Origin: Xenorhabdus ishibashii
GTDB taxonomy: Bacteria; Pseudomonadota; Gammaproteobacteria; Enterobacterales; Enterobacteriaceae
Assembly: GCF_002632755.1 (NCBI RefSeq)
Contig: NZ_NJAK01000002.1
Location: 279,200-343,199 of the forward strand
DNA: 64,000 bases
Reading direction: 5' to 3'
The position numbers were made by a program, and so were the translations under genes. This document shows positions 20,462-28,968 of this stretch, one piece after another; positions within the stretch are counted from its first letter, which is position 1, and each line of letters begins with the position of its first letter. The notes below the pieces were generated by a model, which ran no database searches, was not told where the DNA came from, and was given only the letters and a program-made list of their open reading frames with translations.

Positions 20462-21652
20462 ATGAGTAAATTAAATCCTTATTTTGGCGACTTTGGTGGG
20501 CAATTTGTGCCACAAATTTTGATCCCTGCGCTTAACCAATTAGAAGAAGCTTTTATTGAAGCACAAAGAGATCCTGAATTTCAGCGTACATTTCAGGATC
20601 TATTGAGAAACTATGCAGGCAGACCCACAGCCTTAACGCTGTGTCAAAACCTGACTAAAGGAACAAAAACACGTTTGTACCTGAAACGTGAAGATTTACT
20701 CCACGGTGGTGCACACAAGACCAATCAGGTTTTAGGACAAGCATTATTGGCAAAACGCATGGGAAAGAATGAAATCATTGCTGAAACAGGTGCTGGTCAA
20801 CATGGCGTCGCGACTGCCCTGGCTTGTGCGCTATTAGGGCTGAAATGCCGTATTTATATGGGAGCAAAAGATATTGAACGCCAATCACACAATGTTTTTC
20901 GCATGCGTTTGATGGGTGCAGAAGTGATCCCTGTCCACAGCGGCTCGGCAACCTTGAAAGATGCCTGTAACGAAGCAATGCGTGACTGGTCGGGTTGCTA
21001 TGAAAAAGCACATTACCTATTAGGTACTGCTGCTGGCCCTCACCCATATCCGACGATAGTACGAGAATTTCAGCGTATGATTGGCGAAGAAGCCAAAGCG
21101 CAAATTCTGGAAAAAGAAGGCCGTCTGCCTGATGCAGTTATTGCCTGCATTGGTGGTGGTTCAAATGCCATCGGTTTGTTTGCTGAATTTATTCCAGAAA
21201 ATGATGTCCGCTTGATCGGTGTTGAACCTGCGGGGCATGGTATTGAGACTGGAGAGCATGGTGCCCCACTGAAACACGGAAAATTGGGAATTTACTTTGG
21301 CATGAAATCAACAATTATGCAGACAGATGACGGACAGATTGAAGAATCTTATTCCATTTCAGCAGGTTTGGATTTTCCTTCCGTTGGCCCACAACATGCC
21401 TATTTAAATAGCATCGGTAGAGCTGATTATGTTTCAATCACTGATGATGAAGCCTTGGATGCTTTCCAGAAACTCTCACGTGATGAAGGCATTATCCCAG
21501 CATTAGAGTCCTCTCATGCGTTGGCTTATGCCCTGAAAATGATCCACGAGGCTCCAGACAGAGAACAATTATTAATTGTCAATTTATCTGGCCGTGGTGA
21601 CAAAGACATCTTTACTGTTCACGATATTTTAAAATCCAGGGGGGAAATCTGA
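20462..21652 (+). CDS. trpB: Tryptophan synthase beta chain
   Basis: TrpB condenses indole with serine in a PLP-dependent reaction. The PLP lysine lies in [15 protein letters not shown] and the phosphate-binding loop in [11 protein letters not shown]. The conserved [16 protein letters not shown] is also present. I choose the ATG at 20462 ([13 protein letters not shown]), giving 396 residues against 397 in E. coli and allowing GGATGAG as ribosome-binding site. An in-frame ATG at 20450 would add four residues. Its TGA overlaps the trpA ATG. Confidence 0.97.
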   Translation: MSKLNPYFGDFGGQFVPQILIPALNQLEEAFIEAQRDPEFQRTFQDLLRNYAGRPTALTLCQNLTKGTKTRLYLKREDLLHGGAHKTNQVLGQALLAKRMGKNEIIAETGAGQHGVATALACALLGLKCRIYMGAKDIERQSHNVFRMRLMGAEVIPVHSGSATLKDACNEAMRDWSGCYEKAHYLLGTAAGPHPYPTIVREFQRMIGEEAKAQILEKEGRLPDAVIACIGGGSNAIGLFAEFIPENDVRLIGVEPAGHGIETGEHGAPLKHGKLGIYFGMKSTIMQTDDGQIEESYSISAGLDFPSVGPQHAYLNSIGRADYVSITDDEALDAFQKLSRDEGIIPALESSHALAYALKMIHEAPDREQLLIVNLSGRGDKDIFTVHDILKSRGEI

Positions 21653-22458
21653 TGGGACGTTACGAACAACTTTTTAAAAAGCTGCAAAACCAAAATCAAG
21701 GTGCTTTTGTTCCTTTTGTCACCCTTGGTGATCCTGACCCTGAACTATCATTGGAAATTATTGATACCTTAATTGCAGGTGGTGCTGATGCGCTTGAGCT
21801 GGGTATTCCGTTCTCAGATCCCCTTGCTGACGGCCCAACTATCCAAAATGCCAATCTGCGTGCCTTATCATCCAAGGTCACTACAACACTGTGTTTTGAT
21901 CTGCTAGCCAAAATTCGGGCTAAATACCCTGATACCCCTATTGGCCTGTTGGTTTACGCTAATCTCGTCTTTCACAATGGCATTAATGAGTTTTATTATC
22001 GCTGTAAAAGTGCTGGTGTCGACTCCGTACTTGTCGCTGACGTGCCGTTATCCGAGTCATTGCCTTTCCGTTCAGTTGCCACAAAACATGATATTGCTCC
22101 GATCTTTATTTGCCCTCCTAATGCAGATGGTGATTTACTGCGTGAAATTGCCTCATTTGGACGGGGATATACCTATTTGCTATCAAGAGCGGGAGTAACG
22201 GGTAGTGAAAATCGCGCTCAACAGCCACTTAATCATATTGTCAACAAGCTCAAAGAATATCACGCTGCCCCTGCTCTACAAGGTTTCGGCATTTCAGAAC
22301 CAGAACAGGTTATTATTGCTCTCAATGGCGGTGCGGCGGGTGCAATTTCAGGTTCAGCCATTGTAAAAATCATTGAAGATAACTTGCACCAACCCAAAAT
22401 CATGCTGGAAAGATTAAAGAATTTTGTTCGTACCATGAAAAACGCCACCCAATTATGA
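21652..22458 (+). CDS. trpA: Tryptophan synthase alpha chain
   Basis: TrpA cleaves indole-3-glycerol phosphate to indole and glyceraldehyde 3-phosphate and channels indole to TrpB. The 268-residue TIM barrel has the catalytic Glu and Asp in [17 protein letters not shown], plus [26 protein letters not shown] and [11 protein letters not shown]. It is the last gene of the trp operon, and a terminator follows 24 bases later. Confidence 0.97.
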   Translation: MGRYEQLFKKLQNQNQGAFVPFVTLGDPDPELSLEIIDTLIAGGADALELGIPFSDPLADGPTIQNANLRALSSKVTTTLCFDLLAKIRAKYPDTPIGLLVYANLVFHNGINEFYYRCKSAGVDSVLVADVPLSESLPFRSVATKHDIAPIFICPPNADGDLLREIASFGRGYTYLLSRAGVTGSENRAQQPLNHIVNKLKEYHAAPALQGFGISEPEQVIIALNGGAAGAISGSAIVKIIEDNLHQPKIMLERLKNFVRTMKNATQL

Positions 22459-22482
22459 GCACGCGATAGATAGTAAACAAAA

Positions 22483-22504
22483 AATGGGGCAATTACGCCC
22501 CATT
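22483..22504 (+). terminator. trp operon terminator
   Basis: The stem AATGGGGC / GCCCCATT has a 6-base loop and lies 24 bases after the trpA stop. It is probably shared with the convergent ompW. Confidence 0.8.
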
Positions 22505-22546
22505 GGTTCTCTCTTATGTCAAAGTCAAACAAACACGTAGCTTTAG

Positions 22547-23188
22547 TTAGAAACTATAACCAACACCGAACATAAAGACCCACGGATCAAGCCGAGTTTT
22601 ATATTTTTGATCTGCATCACCAACTTTGAATTTCACATCAGTTTCAATATTCATCCACCAAAGAGAAGTATTCAGCATCCAGTTTTTGTTCAGTTGATAA
22701 TCCAGTCCAACCTGCCCAGCGATACCCCAAGAATCTTTTAGATCCAGACTATTTAAATTAGCGTCCTTTACAGTTTCATTATTAGTAAATTTTTCGCTAA
22801 AGAATGTAGTGTAGTTAACACCAATCCCGACATAAGGACGAAATTCATTTTCTGAAGAGCCAAAATAATATTGTGCCATTAGCGTTGGTGGTAAATGTTT
22901 AACTTCAGCAACTTCACCCGCTCCCGGTAAACTGACTCTATGCTGGAATGGTGTCGCTGCCAATAATTCAACACCAATATTATCAGTAATCATGTAACCA
23001 AAAGTTAAACCTAACTGAGTATTATTATTGACACCAAAAGATCCCAATCCTAATACATTATCAGAACCCGCATGCGGCCTTACTGTTGCTGTACCCGCAC
23101 GGAACAGGAAGTCACCTGCTTCATGGGCAAAAGTTAATGACGGGGCTAACGTAGCAGCAGCCAATACAAGCGCAGAAATCTTTTTCAT
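22547..23188 (-). CDS. ompW: Outer membrane protein W
   Basis: OmpW is a small eight-stranded outer-membrane barrel with a hydrophobic channel. I choose the start MKKISALVLAAATLAPSLTF at 23188, since GGATGG precedes it and it gives a normal signal peptide cleaved after FAHE or nearby. The mature part has the family signatures FRAGTATVRP, GLTFGYMITDNIGVELLAATPF, LPPTLMAQYYFG and the terminal LDPWVFMFGVGYSF. In E. coli ompW is induced by FNR without oxygen, and a perfect FNR site lies upstream here. E. coli yciGFE, normally between trpA and ompW, is absent. Confidence 0.95.
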   Translation of the reverse strand: MKKISALVLAAATLAPSLTFAHEAGDFLFRAGTATVRPHAGSDNVLGLGSFGVNNNTQLGLTFGYMITDNIGVELLAATPFQHRVSLPGAGEVAEVKHLPPTLMAQYYFGSSENEFRPYVGIGVNYTTFFSEKFTNNETVKDANLNSLDLKDSWGIAGQVGLDYQLNKNWMLNTSLWWMNIETDVKFKVGDADQKYKTRLDPWVFMFGVGYSF

Positions 23189-23673
23189 TATCCATCCCAT
23201 TTACGTGGTTTTAAAACAGTCCGAAATATACCCGTTTGTTTACTATTGTGATCGAAGACAGATCACATCTTTTAAATATTTTTAGCGAAGTAAGGTATTT
23301 ACTGTTTTATTATTTCATTTATTGAATATTTTAAATTGATCCAAATCAAAATTCTCTGCGTATTAATTTTAATGCCATCCATGATTTATATCGTAATATC
23401 AAATTTTGAATGAATAACAATACATAATAATAAAAATAATATATTAAAAACCTTTATTTAACATCCCAACCCCTCATCAATTTATTAACACAAATTTAAT
23501 GAAATGATCATTTTTATAAAATCTACAATGAAGAAGCTTGGCAAAAAAATTCTTACCCCCACCAGCCTCAAGATGCAGGATCAAGCACTGGAGTAAATCT
23601 TAGGTATCCAATAATCCCCCCAACAAGGTACAATTGTGTCCTATTGTTGTTTTATTTGATAGGAGCCACTTTC
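23189..23673. promoter_or_regulatory. Divergent intergenic region between ompW and yciC
   Basis: These 485 AT-rich bases hold the ompW and yciC promoters. Besides the FNR box at 23336-23349, there is a perfect inverted repeat TGTGATC / GATCACA with a 7-base spacer at 23247-23267. It has CRP-like half sites but the wrong spacing for CRP. No gene is visible. Confidence 0.5.
23336..23349. promoter_or_regulatory. FNR box upstream of ompW
   Basis: TTGATCCAAATCAA matches the FNR consensus TTGAT-N4-ATCAA at every specified base. It lies about 150 bases upstream of the ompW start codon, fitting the known anaerobic activation of ompW. It could also act on yciC, 325 bases the other way. Confidence 0.75.
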
Positions 23674-24411
23674 ATGCCCATCACGGCAAATACCCTGTAT
23701 CGTGACAGCATCAACTTTTTAAAGAATCAATGGTTGAGTATTGTCATTCTCTCTGTTTTGGCCGCGCTGGTGACAACACTGCTGGGGCATTTACTCATGC
23801 CGAATGATGAACAGCTCAATTTATTAGCCGAGTTGCAAAATATAGTCAGAGAGTCAGGCAATACAGGTATCCAACGTTTCGTGATGCAATTAACGCCAGA
23901 TGAGCAGTTTATGTTAATGCGCACAATGTTCGGAGTTTTATTCACCAATATCTTTGGTAATACCCTACTAACGGCCAGTATGCTGGTACTCATCAGTGCT
24001 ATCTCTAGCGGTCAGCAAACTAATGCCATTCATGCCAGTACATTATCAATAACACGATTACCTAAAATGTTCTTGCTAATGTTTATCTGTACCCTGTTAG
24101 TTCAAATCGGCTACGCTTTAATGATCCTGCCAGGAGTACTGTTTTCTATTGCATTCTCACTGGCTCCTATTTTTCTGTTTGAAAAAGGCAAAAATGTTTT
24201 TGCCGCTATGCAAAATAGTTGGAAGTTGGCATTTAGTAATATGCGCTTGTTGATCCCAGCTATATTGTTATGGCTTGTCGCCAAGCTAATATTGGTTCTT
24301 GTACTGGCAAACATGCCCAATATGTTGCTAACAGCGCTGGATAATTTGTTATCATCCCTGTTGCTGATTTACCTATTTCGCTTGTATATGTTGGTCAAAC
24401 CACAAAAATAA
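23674..24411 (+). CDS. yciC: YciC, UPF0259 membrane protein
   Basis: This polytopic inner-membrane protein of 245 residues has about six hydrophobic segments. The start MPITANTLYRDSINFLKNQW is preceded by GGAG and matches the E. coli YciC start (MSITAQSVYRDTGNFFRNQ). The conserved TLLVQIGYALMILPGVLFSI, the NMRLLIPAI segment and the end LLIYLFRLYMLVKP support the call. The biochemical function is unknown. Confidence 0.92.
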   Translation: MPITANTLYRDSINFLKNQWLSIVILSVLAALVTTLLGHLLMPNDEQLNLLAELQNIVRESGNTGIQRFVMQLTPDEQFMLMRTMFGVLFTNIFGNTLLTASMLVLISAISSGQQTNAIHASTLSITRLPKMFLLMFICTLLVQIGYALMILPGVLFSIAFSLAPIFLFEKGKNVFAAMQNSWKLAFSNMRLLIPAILLWLVAKLILVLVLANMPNMLLTALDNLLSSLLLIYLFRLYMLVKPQK

Positions 24412-24450
24412 GATCACAAACGGTATTTAATAAAAAATCACCTAAAATAG

Positions 24451-24479
24451 TTCACCTCACCGTAATACAGTGAGGTGAA
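24451..24479. terminator. Bidirectional terminator between yciC and the SulP gene
   Basis: The perfect 10-bp stem TTCACCTCAC / GTGAGGTGAA has a 9-base loop and lies between two convergent stop codons. Confidence 0.75.
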
Positions 24480-24500
24480 CTGGCGAAATATAAACCTCAA

Positions 24501-26207
24501 TTACTTTTCCTGCTTTTCCTCAACTTGTTGCTTACTTTGGATTAAACGAATAGCAAAATAGAGATCCGGCACAACTATCAAATCTTCATCGCTGCGACTC
24601 AGTTTGTTCTGTTTAATCCAGCGATTCAGCTCCGTTCTACGCCCTGCCAAGACCAGTGTTACACCTTGTTCTTTTAATTCTGTAATTAACTCATCCAACA
24701 CAGCAAAAACACTGACATCATCGTAGGTAAAACTGACTGTCGCATCAACCACTAGCCATACAGGATTATTTTTAGCACCGTTCACATGCTGTAATACCCG
24801 TTTTTTGAAAAATCCAACGTTAAAATAAGTGAGAGGAGAGTTAAAGCGGTACATCATAATACCATCCACGGGTTTGATATCATTATGCTGACGGATAGAA
24901 CGAACCATGCCTTGGTCATTTACTCCCAATAATTGATCCGAAGGCCGAAAAACTACCCGTAAAAATTGCAATAATCCCAACAAAACGGCAAAACCAATAC
25001 CATCGATCACTCCCACCAGCAAAACGGCGATTAACGTAAAAATTGATAAAGTAAAAGCCTGACGATTACGTTTCCGATAAGACCAAAGATTTTTTAAACC
25101 CAATAAAGACCACGTGGAAAAGATTAAAACAATACCCAGTGAAGACAGAGGGATATATGCCAAAGCTTCAGACATAAACAGCAATACCAACAAGATGGCA
25201 CAAGCCGCTATCACCGACACCATTTGTGTTTTACCACCAAGCGAATCATTGACCGCAGTACGACTACCAGCAGCACTAACAGCAAAACCTTGTGATAATG
25301 ACGAAGCAATATTGGCGACACCCAACGCCCTGAGTTCTAGATCTGCATCGACTTGATAGCCATTTTTACTGGCAAAACTACGAGCAGTCATCATAAAACT
25401 GACGAAACTGATCACCGCCAAGTTAATAGAAGGAACAACTAAATCACGTATGATACCGGGTTCAAATTCGGGTACAGGAACAATAGGCAAACCGCTCCCC
25501 ATACTACCCACAATCTGAATACCATATTGGCTGAGTTCAAATTGCCAACTGATATAAGTCGATATCACCATTGCCACCAGTGGCGCAGGCCAACTCGGAC
25601 GGAAGAAATGTACACTCAGAAGTACCAACAACGTCATTACTGACATCCCTATCGTCGACCAGTGAGATTCCAACAATTTATGGGGAAGTGCAACCAATCT
25701 TTCAATCAATTCTACAGGTAACCCAGACAGCCCAAACACTTTAGCCAACTGATCAGTCATAATGGTAATCGCAACACCATTAATAAAGCCTTTCAAAATG
25801 GGACGAGATATAAAATCAGCAAAAGCGCCTAATCGAAAATGGCTAGCCAAAATACACCAAAATCCCGTCATGAATGTCATCACTATGGCAAGTTGCCAGC
25901 GAACATGCTCATTCCCCAATGCCAACGGTGTAACAGCAGCAGCAATAACAGCACAAGTTGCAGCATCAGGCCCAACAATCAACTGTCGAGAAGTACCAAA
26001 CAGTGCATACGCAAACATCGGTAAGATACAGGCATATAAACCAATAATGGCGCTAATCCCCATTAATTCAGCATAAGCAATCGCAACCGGCAATGCTACT
26101 GCGGCAACAGAAAGGCCTGCTCGCATATCATAGCTAAAATATTCTCTACGATATTGGCAGATATTTCTCAAACCTGGCATCCAGCGATGTAATCTTTCCC
26201 ACAACAT
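24501..26207 (-). CDS. SulP-family anion transporter with STAS domain
   Basis: This 568-residue inner-membrane transporter has 10-14 hydrophobic segments. It carries the SulP signatures AVALPVAIAYAELMGISAIIGLYACILPMFAYALFG (given in part: AYAELMGISAIIGLY) near residue 45 and IVGPDAATCAVIAAAV near 77. A C-terminal STAS domain begins at about residue 450 (GIMMYRFNSPLTYFNVGFFKKRV). Family members carry sulfate, bicarbonate or dicarboxylates, but the sequence does not identify the substrate. It differs clearly from E. coli DauA. It is inserted between yciC and yciB, which are adjacent in E. coli. Confidence 0.88.
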   Translation of the reverse strand: MLWERLHRWMPGLRNICQYRREYFSYDMRAGLSVAAVALPVAIAYAELMGISAIIGLYACILPMFAYALFGTSRQLIVGPDAATCAVIAAAVTPLALGNEHVRWQLAIVMTFMTGFWCILASHFRLGAFADFISRPILKGFINGVAITIMTDQLAKVFGLSGLPVELIERLVALPHKLLESHWSTIGMSVMTLLVLLSVHFFRPSWPAPLVAMVISTYISWQFELSQYGIQIVGSMGSGLPIVPVPEFEPGIIRDLVVPSINLAVISFVSFMMTARSFASKNGYQVDADLELRALGVANIASSLSQGFAVSAAGSRTAVNDSLGGKTQMVSVIAACAILLVLLFMSEALAYIPLSSLGIVLIFSTWSLLGLKNLWSYRKRNRQAFTLSIFTLIAVLLVGVIDGIGFAVLLGLLQFLRVVFRPSDQLLGVNDQGMVRSIRQHNDIKPVDGIMMYRFNSPLTYFNVGFFKKRVLQHVNGAKNNPVWLVVDATVSFTYDDVSVFAVLDELITELKEQGVTLVLAGRRTELNRWIKQNKLSRSDEDLIVVPDLYFAIRLIQSKQQVEEKQEK

Positions 26208-26434
26208 GGCTTTTATATCCTTTGGTGAAAATAGAACCTAGTTATAATGTGTTGCTAAATGGAAATTCACAAGTTCCTCTCTCCTGCACTCAGCTTTTCA
26301 CTCATTGTGATAAAATTATACAAACAGATGAAAAATGTTTTTTACCTGACAAATAAACCATTTCATTGAGATCTGGTACACTTTGGCTCAAATTCAAAAA
26401 CATGCCATCATTGACTTCACAATGGGTTCAATTT

Positions 26435-26971
26435 ATGAAACAGCTTTTAGATTTTTTGCCGCTAGTCGTTTTCTTCATCGTCTACAAAATGTACGATATT
26501 TTCTATGCATCTGGCGCCTTGATTGCAGCAACAGGATTAGCTGTTGTTATTACTTATCTAATTTATCGTAGAGTTGAAAAATCCTCCTTAATTACATTTG
26601 TTATGGTTGCGGTTTTCGGCACTCTGACACTAACCTTCCACAGTGATTTATTTATTAAATGGAAAGTAACTGTAATTTATGCCATTTTTGCTCTGGTACT
26701 ACTTATCAGCCAATGGGTGATGAAAAAGCCGTTAATTCAACGAATGTTAGGCAAAGAGCTAGAATTGCCTGATTTTGTCTGGAATAAGCTGAATATGGCT
26801 TGGGCAACCTTCTTTATTGCCTGCGCATTAGCAAATATTTATGTCGCTTTCTGGCTACCCCAGGATGTTTGGGTAAACTTTAAAGTGTTCGGATTAACGG
26901 CATTGACACTAGTCTTTACTGTATTGAGTGTGGTATATATCTACCGCCATCTGCCTCGCGAACAAAAATAA
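26435..26971 (+). CDS. yciB: YciB, inner-membrane intracellular septation protein A
   Basis: YciB is a five-helix inner-membrane protein that interacts with cell elongation and division complexes; the Shigella homologue IspA is needed for septation and spreading. The start [21 protein letters not shown] gives 178 residues against 179 in E. coli; a longer in-frame start exists but is not conserved. The motifs [36 protein letters not shown] and [20 protein letters not shown] are characteristic. It is followed by yciA. Confidence 0.95.
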   Translation: MKQLLDFLPLVVFFIVYKMYDIFYASGALIAATGLAVVITYLIYRRVEKSSLITFVMVAVFGTLTLTFHSDLFIKWKVTVIYAIFALVLLISQWVMKKPLIQRMLGKELELPDFVWNKLNMAWATFFIACALANIYVAFWLPQDVWVNFKVFGLTALTLVFTVLSVVYIYRHLPREQK

Positions 26972-27048
26972 TATAATGACCTTCATATGGATACCTGCCG
27001 ATGCAGCGGCAGGTATTGTTGTATTCACCAAATAAAGCAAGTTTTCTA

Positions 27049-27477
27049 ATGACACAACAACAATGCTTACCAAACGGAGAATTGGTTCTCCGTACACTGG
27101 CCATGCCTGCTGATACTAATGCCAATGGGGATATTTTCGGGGGCTGGCTGATGTCTCAAATGGATATTGGCGGCGCAATTCTGGCAAAAGAGATTGCCCT
27201 GGGGCGCGTAGTAACGGTTAGCGTAAATGGCATCAGTTTTCTAAAACCGGTTGCGGTAGGTGACGTCGTATGCTGCTACGCCCGTTGTCTCAAAACGGGA
27301 AATTCATCTATCACCATTCATATTGAGGTATGGGTGAAAAAAGTAGCTTCTGAACCAGTCGGTCAACGTTACCGTGCAACAGAAGCCGTTTTCACGTATG
27401 TTGCCGTTGATGAAAATAATACTTCCCGTCCTTTGCCTGAAGGTAAAAGACATTTCCAATTGGAAAGCAGTCAATAA
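27049..27477 (+). CDS. yciA: Acyl-CoA thioesterase YciA
   Basis: YciA is a hot-dog-fold thioesterase hydrolysing a range of acyl-CoAs. I choose the ATG at 27049 (MTQQQCLPNGELVLRTLAMP), giving 142 residues with the core nearly identical to E. coli. The active-site segment reads ADTNANGDIFGGWLMSQMD, followed by GAILAKEIALGRVVTV and IEVWVKKVASEPVGQRY. A longer frame back to 27001 has no supporting ribosome-binding site. It probably shares a transcript with yciB, 77 bases upstream. Confidence 0.95.
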   Translation: MTQQQCLPNGELVLRTLAMPADTNANGDIFGGWLMSQMDIGGAILAKEIALGRVVTVSVNGISFLKPVAVGDVVCCYARCLKTGNSSITIHIEVWVKKVASEPVGQRYRATEAVFTYVAVDENNTSRPLPEGKRHFQLESSQ

Positions 27478-27500
27478 AAGCGAGTTTTGCTGATGAAATT

Positions 27501-27521
27501 AGGGGATGCTTTGCATCCCCT
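27501..27521. terminator. Bidirectional terminator between yciA and tonB
   Basis: The perfect 9-bp stem AGGGGATGC / GCATCCCCT has a TTT loop and lies between the convergent yciA and tonB stops. Confidence 0.8.
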
Positions 27522-27546
27522 GTTCGGAAAAGAAACTTTTGGTAAG

Positions 27547-28254
27547 TTAAAATCGTGAAATACCAGTAGTTTTAAACTCGATAGTCGTTATATGTCCGAT
27601 AGCAGGAATTTTTTCATAACGCCATTTTTTCATCGCTTTTTTTACTTCACTTTCAAAGATATTTTTCGGATCAGCAGAAATAATTTCAATATTCTTAACT
27701 CGACCGTTTTCGTCAATATCAAATTTTACCTTTACCGTTCCCTCAGTCCCCAACTGTTTTGCTCTGGATGGGTAAGCTGGCTCTGGCCTATTTAATGCCT
27801 TTGGTCCTCTTTGTCCCTCAACGTTTTCACTCACGGTATGATGTTCAGATTTTTGATCATCCAAATTTTTTGCCGTCTGAGTTTCTTGATCAGAAATAGG
27901 TTTCAGCGACTGCTCTGAAGCTTTTTCTGTCTTCTTCTCTCTTGGCTTAACTTCTTTTTTGACAATTTTTTTCTTTTCCGGTTTAGGTTTAGGTTTAGGT
28001 TTAGGTTTAGGCAGAGCAATTTCCGCAATAGGTTCTGGCTCTGGCTCAGGAAGTGATTCAGACACGGCAGATTTGGAAACAGGTGCCTCTTCAGCAGCCA
28101 ACTGGATCATGGCAACAGACATAAGTGTAATTTCTGCCTGTTTTCCTGGTTTAATGGCATGGAAGAGTGCCGCAGCAATAGAAATATGTAAACAAATGGA
28201 AAGTAGTATCGGCCAATGTATCCAACGCATAAGAGAATTCTTGCCTAACAGCAT
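27547..28254 (-). CDS. tonB: TonB energy-transducing protein
   Basis: TonB couples the proton motive force from ExbB-ExbD to outer-membrane siderophore and B12 receptors. The 235-residue protein has an N-terminal membrane anchor (WIHWPILLSICLHISIAAAL) with the SXXXH-type histidine. A periplasm-spanning proline-rich rod follows (PEPEPEP, then PKPKPKPKPKPEKKK). The C-terminal domain contains NRPEPAYPSRAKQLGTEG and VKVKFDIDENGRVKNIEI. An alternative start is the ATG at 28230 (MRWIHWP), which has AGGCAAG before it. A Fur-like site lies just upstream. Confidence 0.94.
   Translation of the reverse strand: MLLGKNSLMRWIHWPILLSICLHISIAAALFHAIKPGKQAEITLMSVAMIQLAAEEAPVSKSAVSESLPEPEPEPIAEIALPKPKPKPKPKPEKKKIVKKEVKPREKKTEKASEQSLKPISDQETQTAKNLDDQKSEHHTVSENVEGQRGPKALNRPEPAYPSRAKQLGTEGTVKVKFDIDENGRVKNIEIISADPKNIFESEVKKAMKKWRYEKIPAIGHITTIEFKTTGISRF
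27980..28009. repeat. Five tandem GGTTTA hexamers inside tonB
   Basis: The plus strand reads GGTTTA five times without a mismatch, encoding Pro-Lys dipeptides of the TonB rod on the minus strand. Gain or loss of a unit keeps the frame and changes only rod length. Confidence 0.9.
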
Positions 28255-28288
28255 GATAGTCAGTTTTCAGATAGGTATTAGTTTAAAT

Positions 28289-28307
28289 GCAAATGACTAT
28301 CATATTC
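28289..28307 (-). promoter_or_regulatory. Probable Fur box upstream of tonB
   Basis: GCAAATGACTATCATATTC matches the 19-bp Fur consensus GATAATGATAATCATTATC at 13 positions and lies 35 bases before the tonB start. Iron repression of tonB by Fur is well established in enterobacteria. Confidence 0.5.
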
Positions 28308-28413
28308 AATAAAGATTGAAAAACATCTATACCTGACTTGCTTTTCTCACGTTAAAACGTTATTGGATACACGCGCTCACTCCAGTCATATCGCATAATT
28401 ATTGACTATAATC

Positions 28414-28593
28414 TTAACTCCACTCTATATTGTGGGTGAATAGGATCGATCTACGGCGCTTATAATCATCGGCCTTACGCAATCCATATATTCGTAAATT
28501 ACGACGTGACTGACCTTCCAGCCAGCGACGACGACGACAAATACTTTGGCGAAGCATTCTCCAACGCCCTACTTCTCTTCTGCTATGTTTCAT
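28414..28593 (-). CDS. yciY: YciY, short basic protein
   Basis: This 59-residue protein starts MKHSRREVGRWRMLRQSICR and continues with RRRWLEGQSRRNLRIYGLRK. From memory, E. coli YciY has MKRSRTEVGRWRM near the start and RWLEGQSRRN further on, so the match is convincing. It is extremely arginine-rich and likely binds nucleic acid, but its function is unknown. In E. coli it also lies just upstream of the cardiolipin synthase gene, as here. No strong ribosome-binding site is visible. Confidence 0.8.
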   Translation of the reverse strand: MKHSRREVGRWRMLRQSICRRRRWLEGQSRRNLRIYGLRKADDYKRRRSILFTHNIEWS

Positions 28594-28968
28594 AAGTATT
28601 TCGGATAATCTCTCATTGAATAAATAACATTATTCTTAATTGTCACTATTAGCGATGTCAACTCATCGCTAATTTACGCCCTGACTCAGGGAATAATAGT
28701 ACATTGTTCGAAATCATCAGATTAATAACCATCATCAAGCATTCATGATTTATTTATATCAACTTGCATATATTGCATACAGTTCATCAAGTCAGGTTTG
28801 TAGTTATAACTAGCTAAATAGTAATGACATTTATCATAATTATCGCTTTTTTGCTAAAATTGCTCTCTGTTCAATTAATGATATTATGTTGATAGTTTGC
28901 CCGAATTTCTAAAAACTTGCGGTAATGATCGCATAAAATACCTAAATAAATAGGATTGATTGCCACGT
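28594..28968. promoter_or_regulatory. Intergenic region between yciY and clsA
   Basis: These 375 AT-rich bases lie between divergent yciY and clsA and must carry both promoters. No other gene or clear operator is visible. Confidence 0.4.

Noticed and set aside
23247..23267. Possible CRP site TGTGATC...GATCACA upstream of ompW
   Set aside because: Between TGTGA and TCACA there are 11 bases, not the 6 required by CRP, so I did not annotate it as a CRP site.
28035..28052. GGCTCT-type repeats beside the hexamer tract in tonB as a CRISPR-like array
   Set aside because: They encode the Glu-Pro run of the TonB rod; there are no spacers or longer repeats, and no cas genes in the window.
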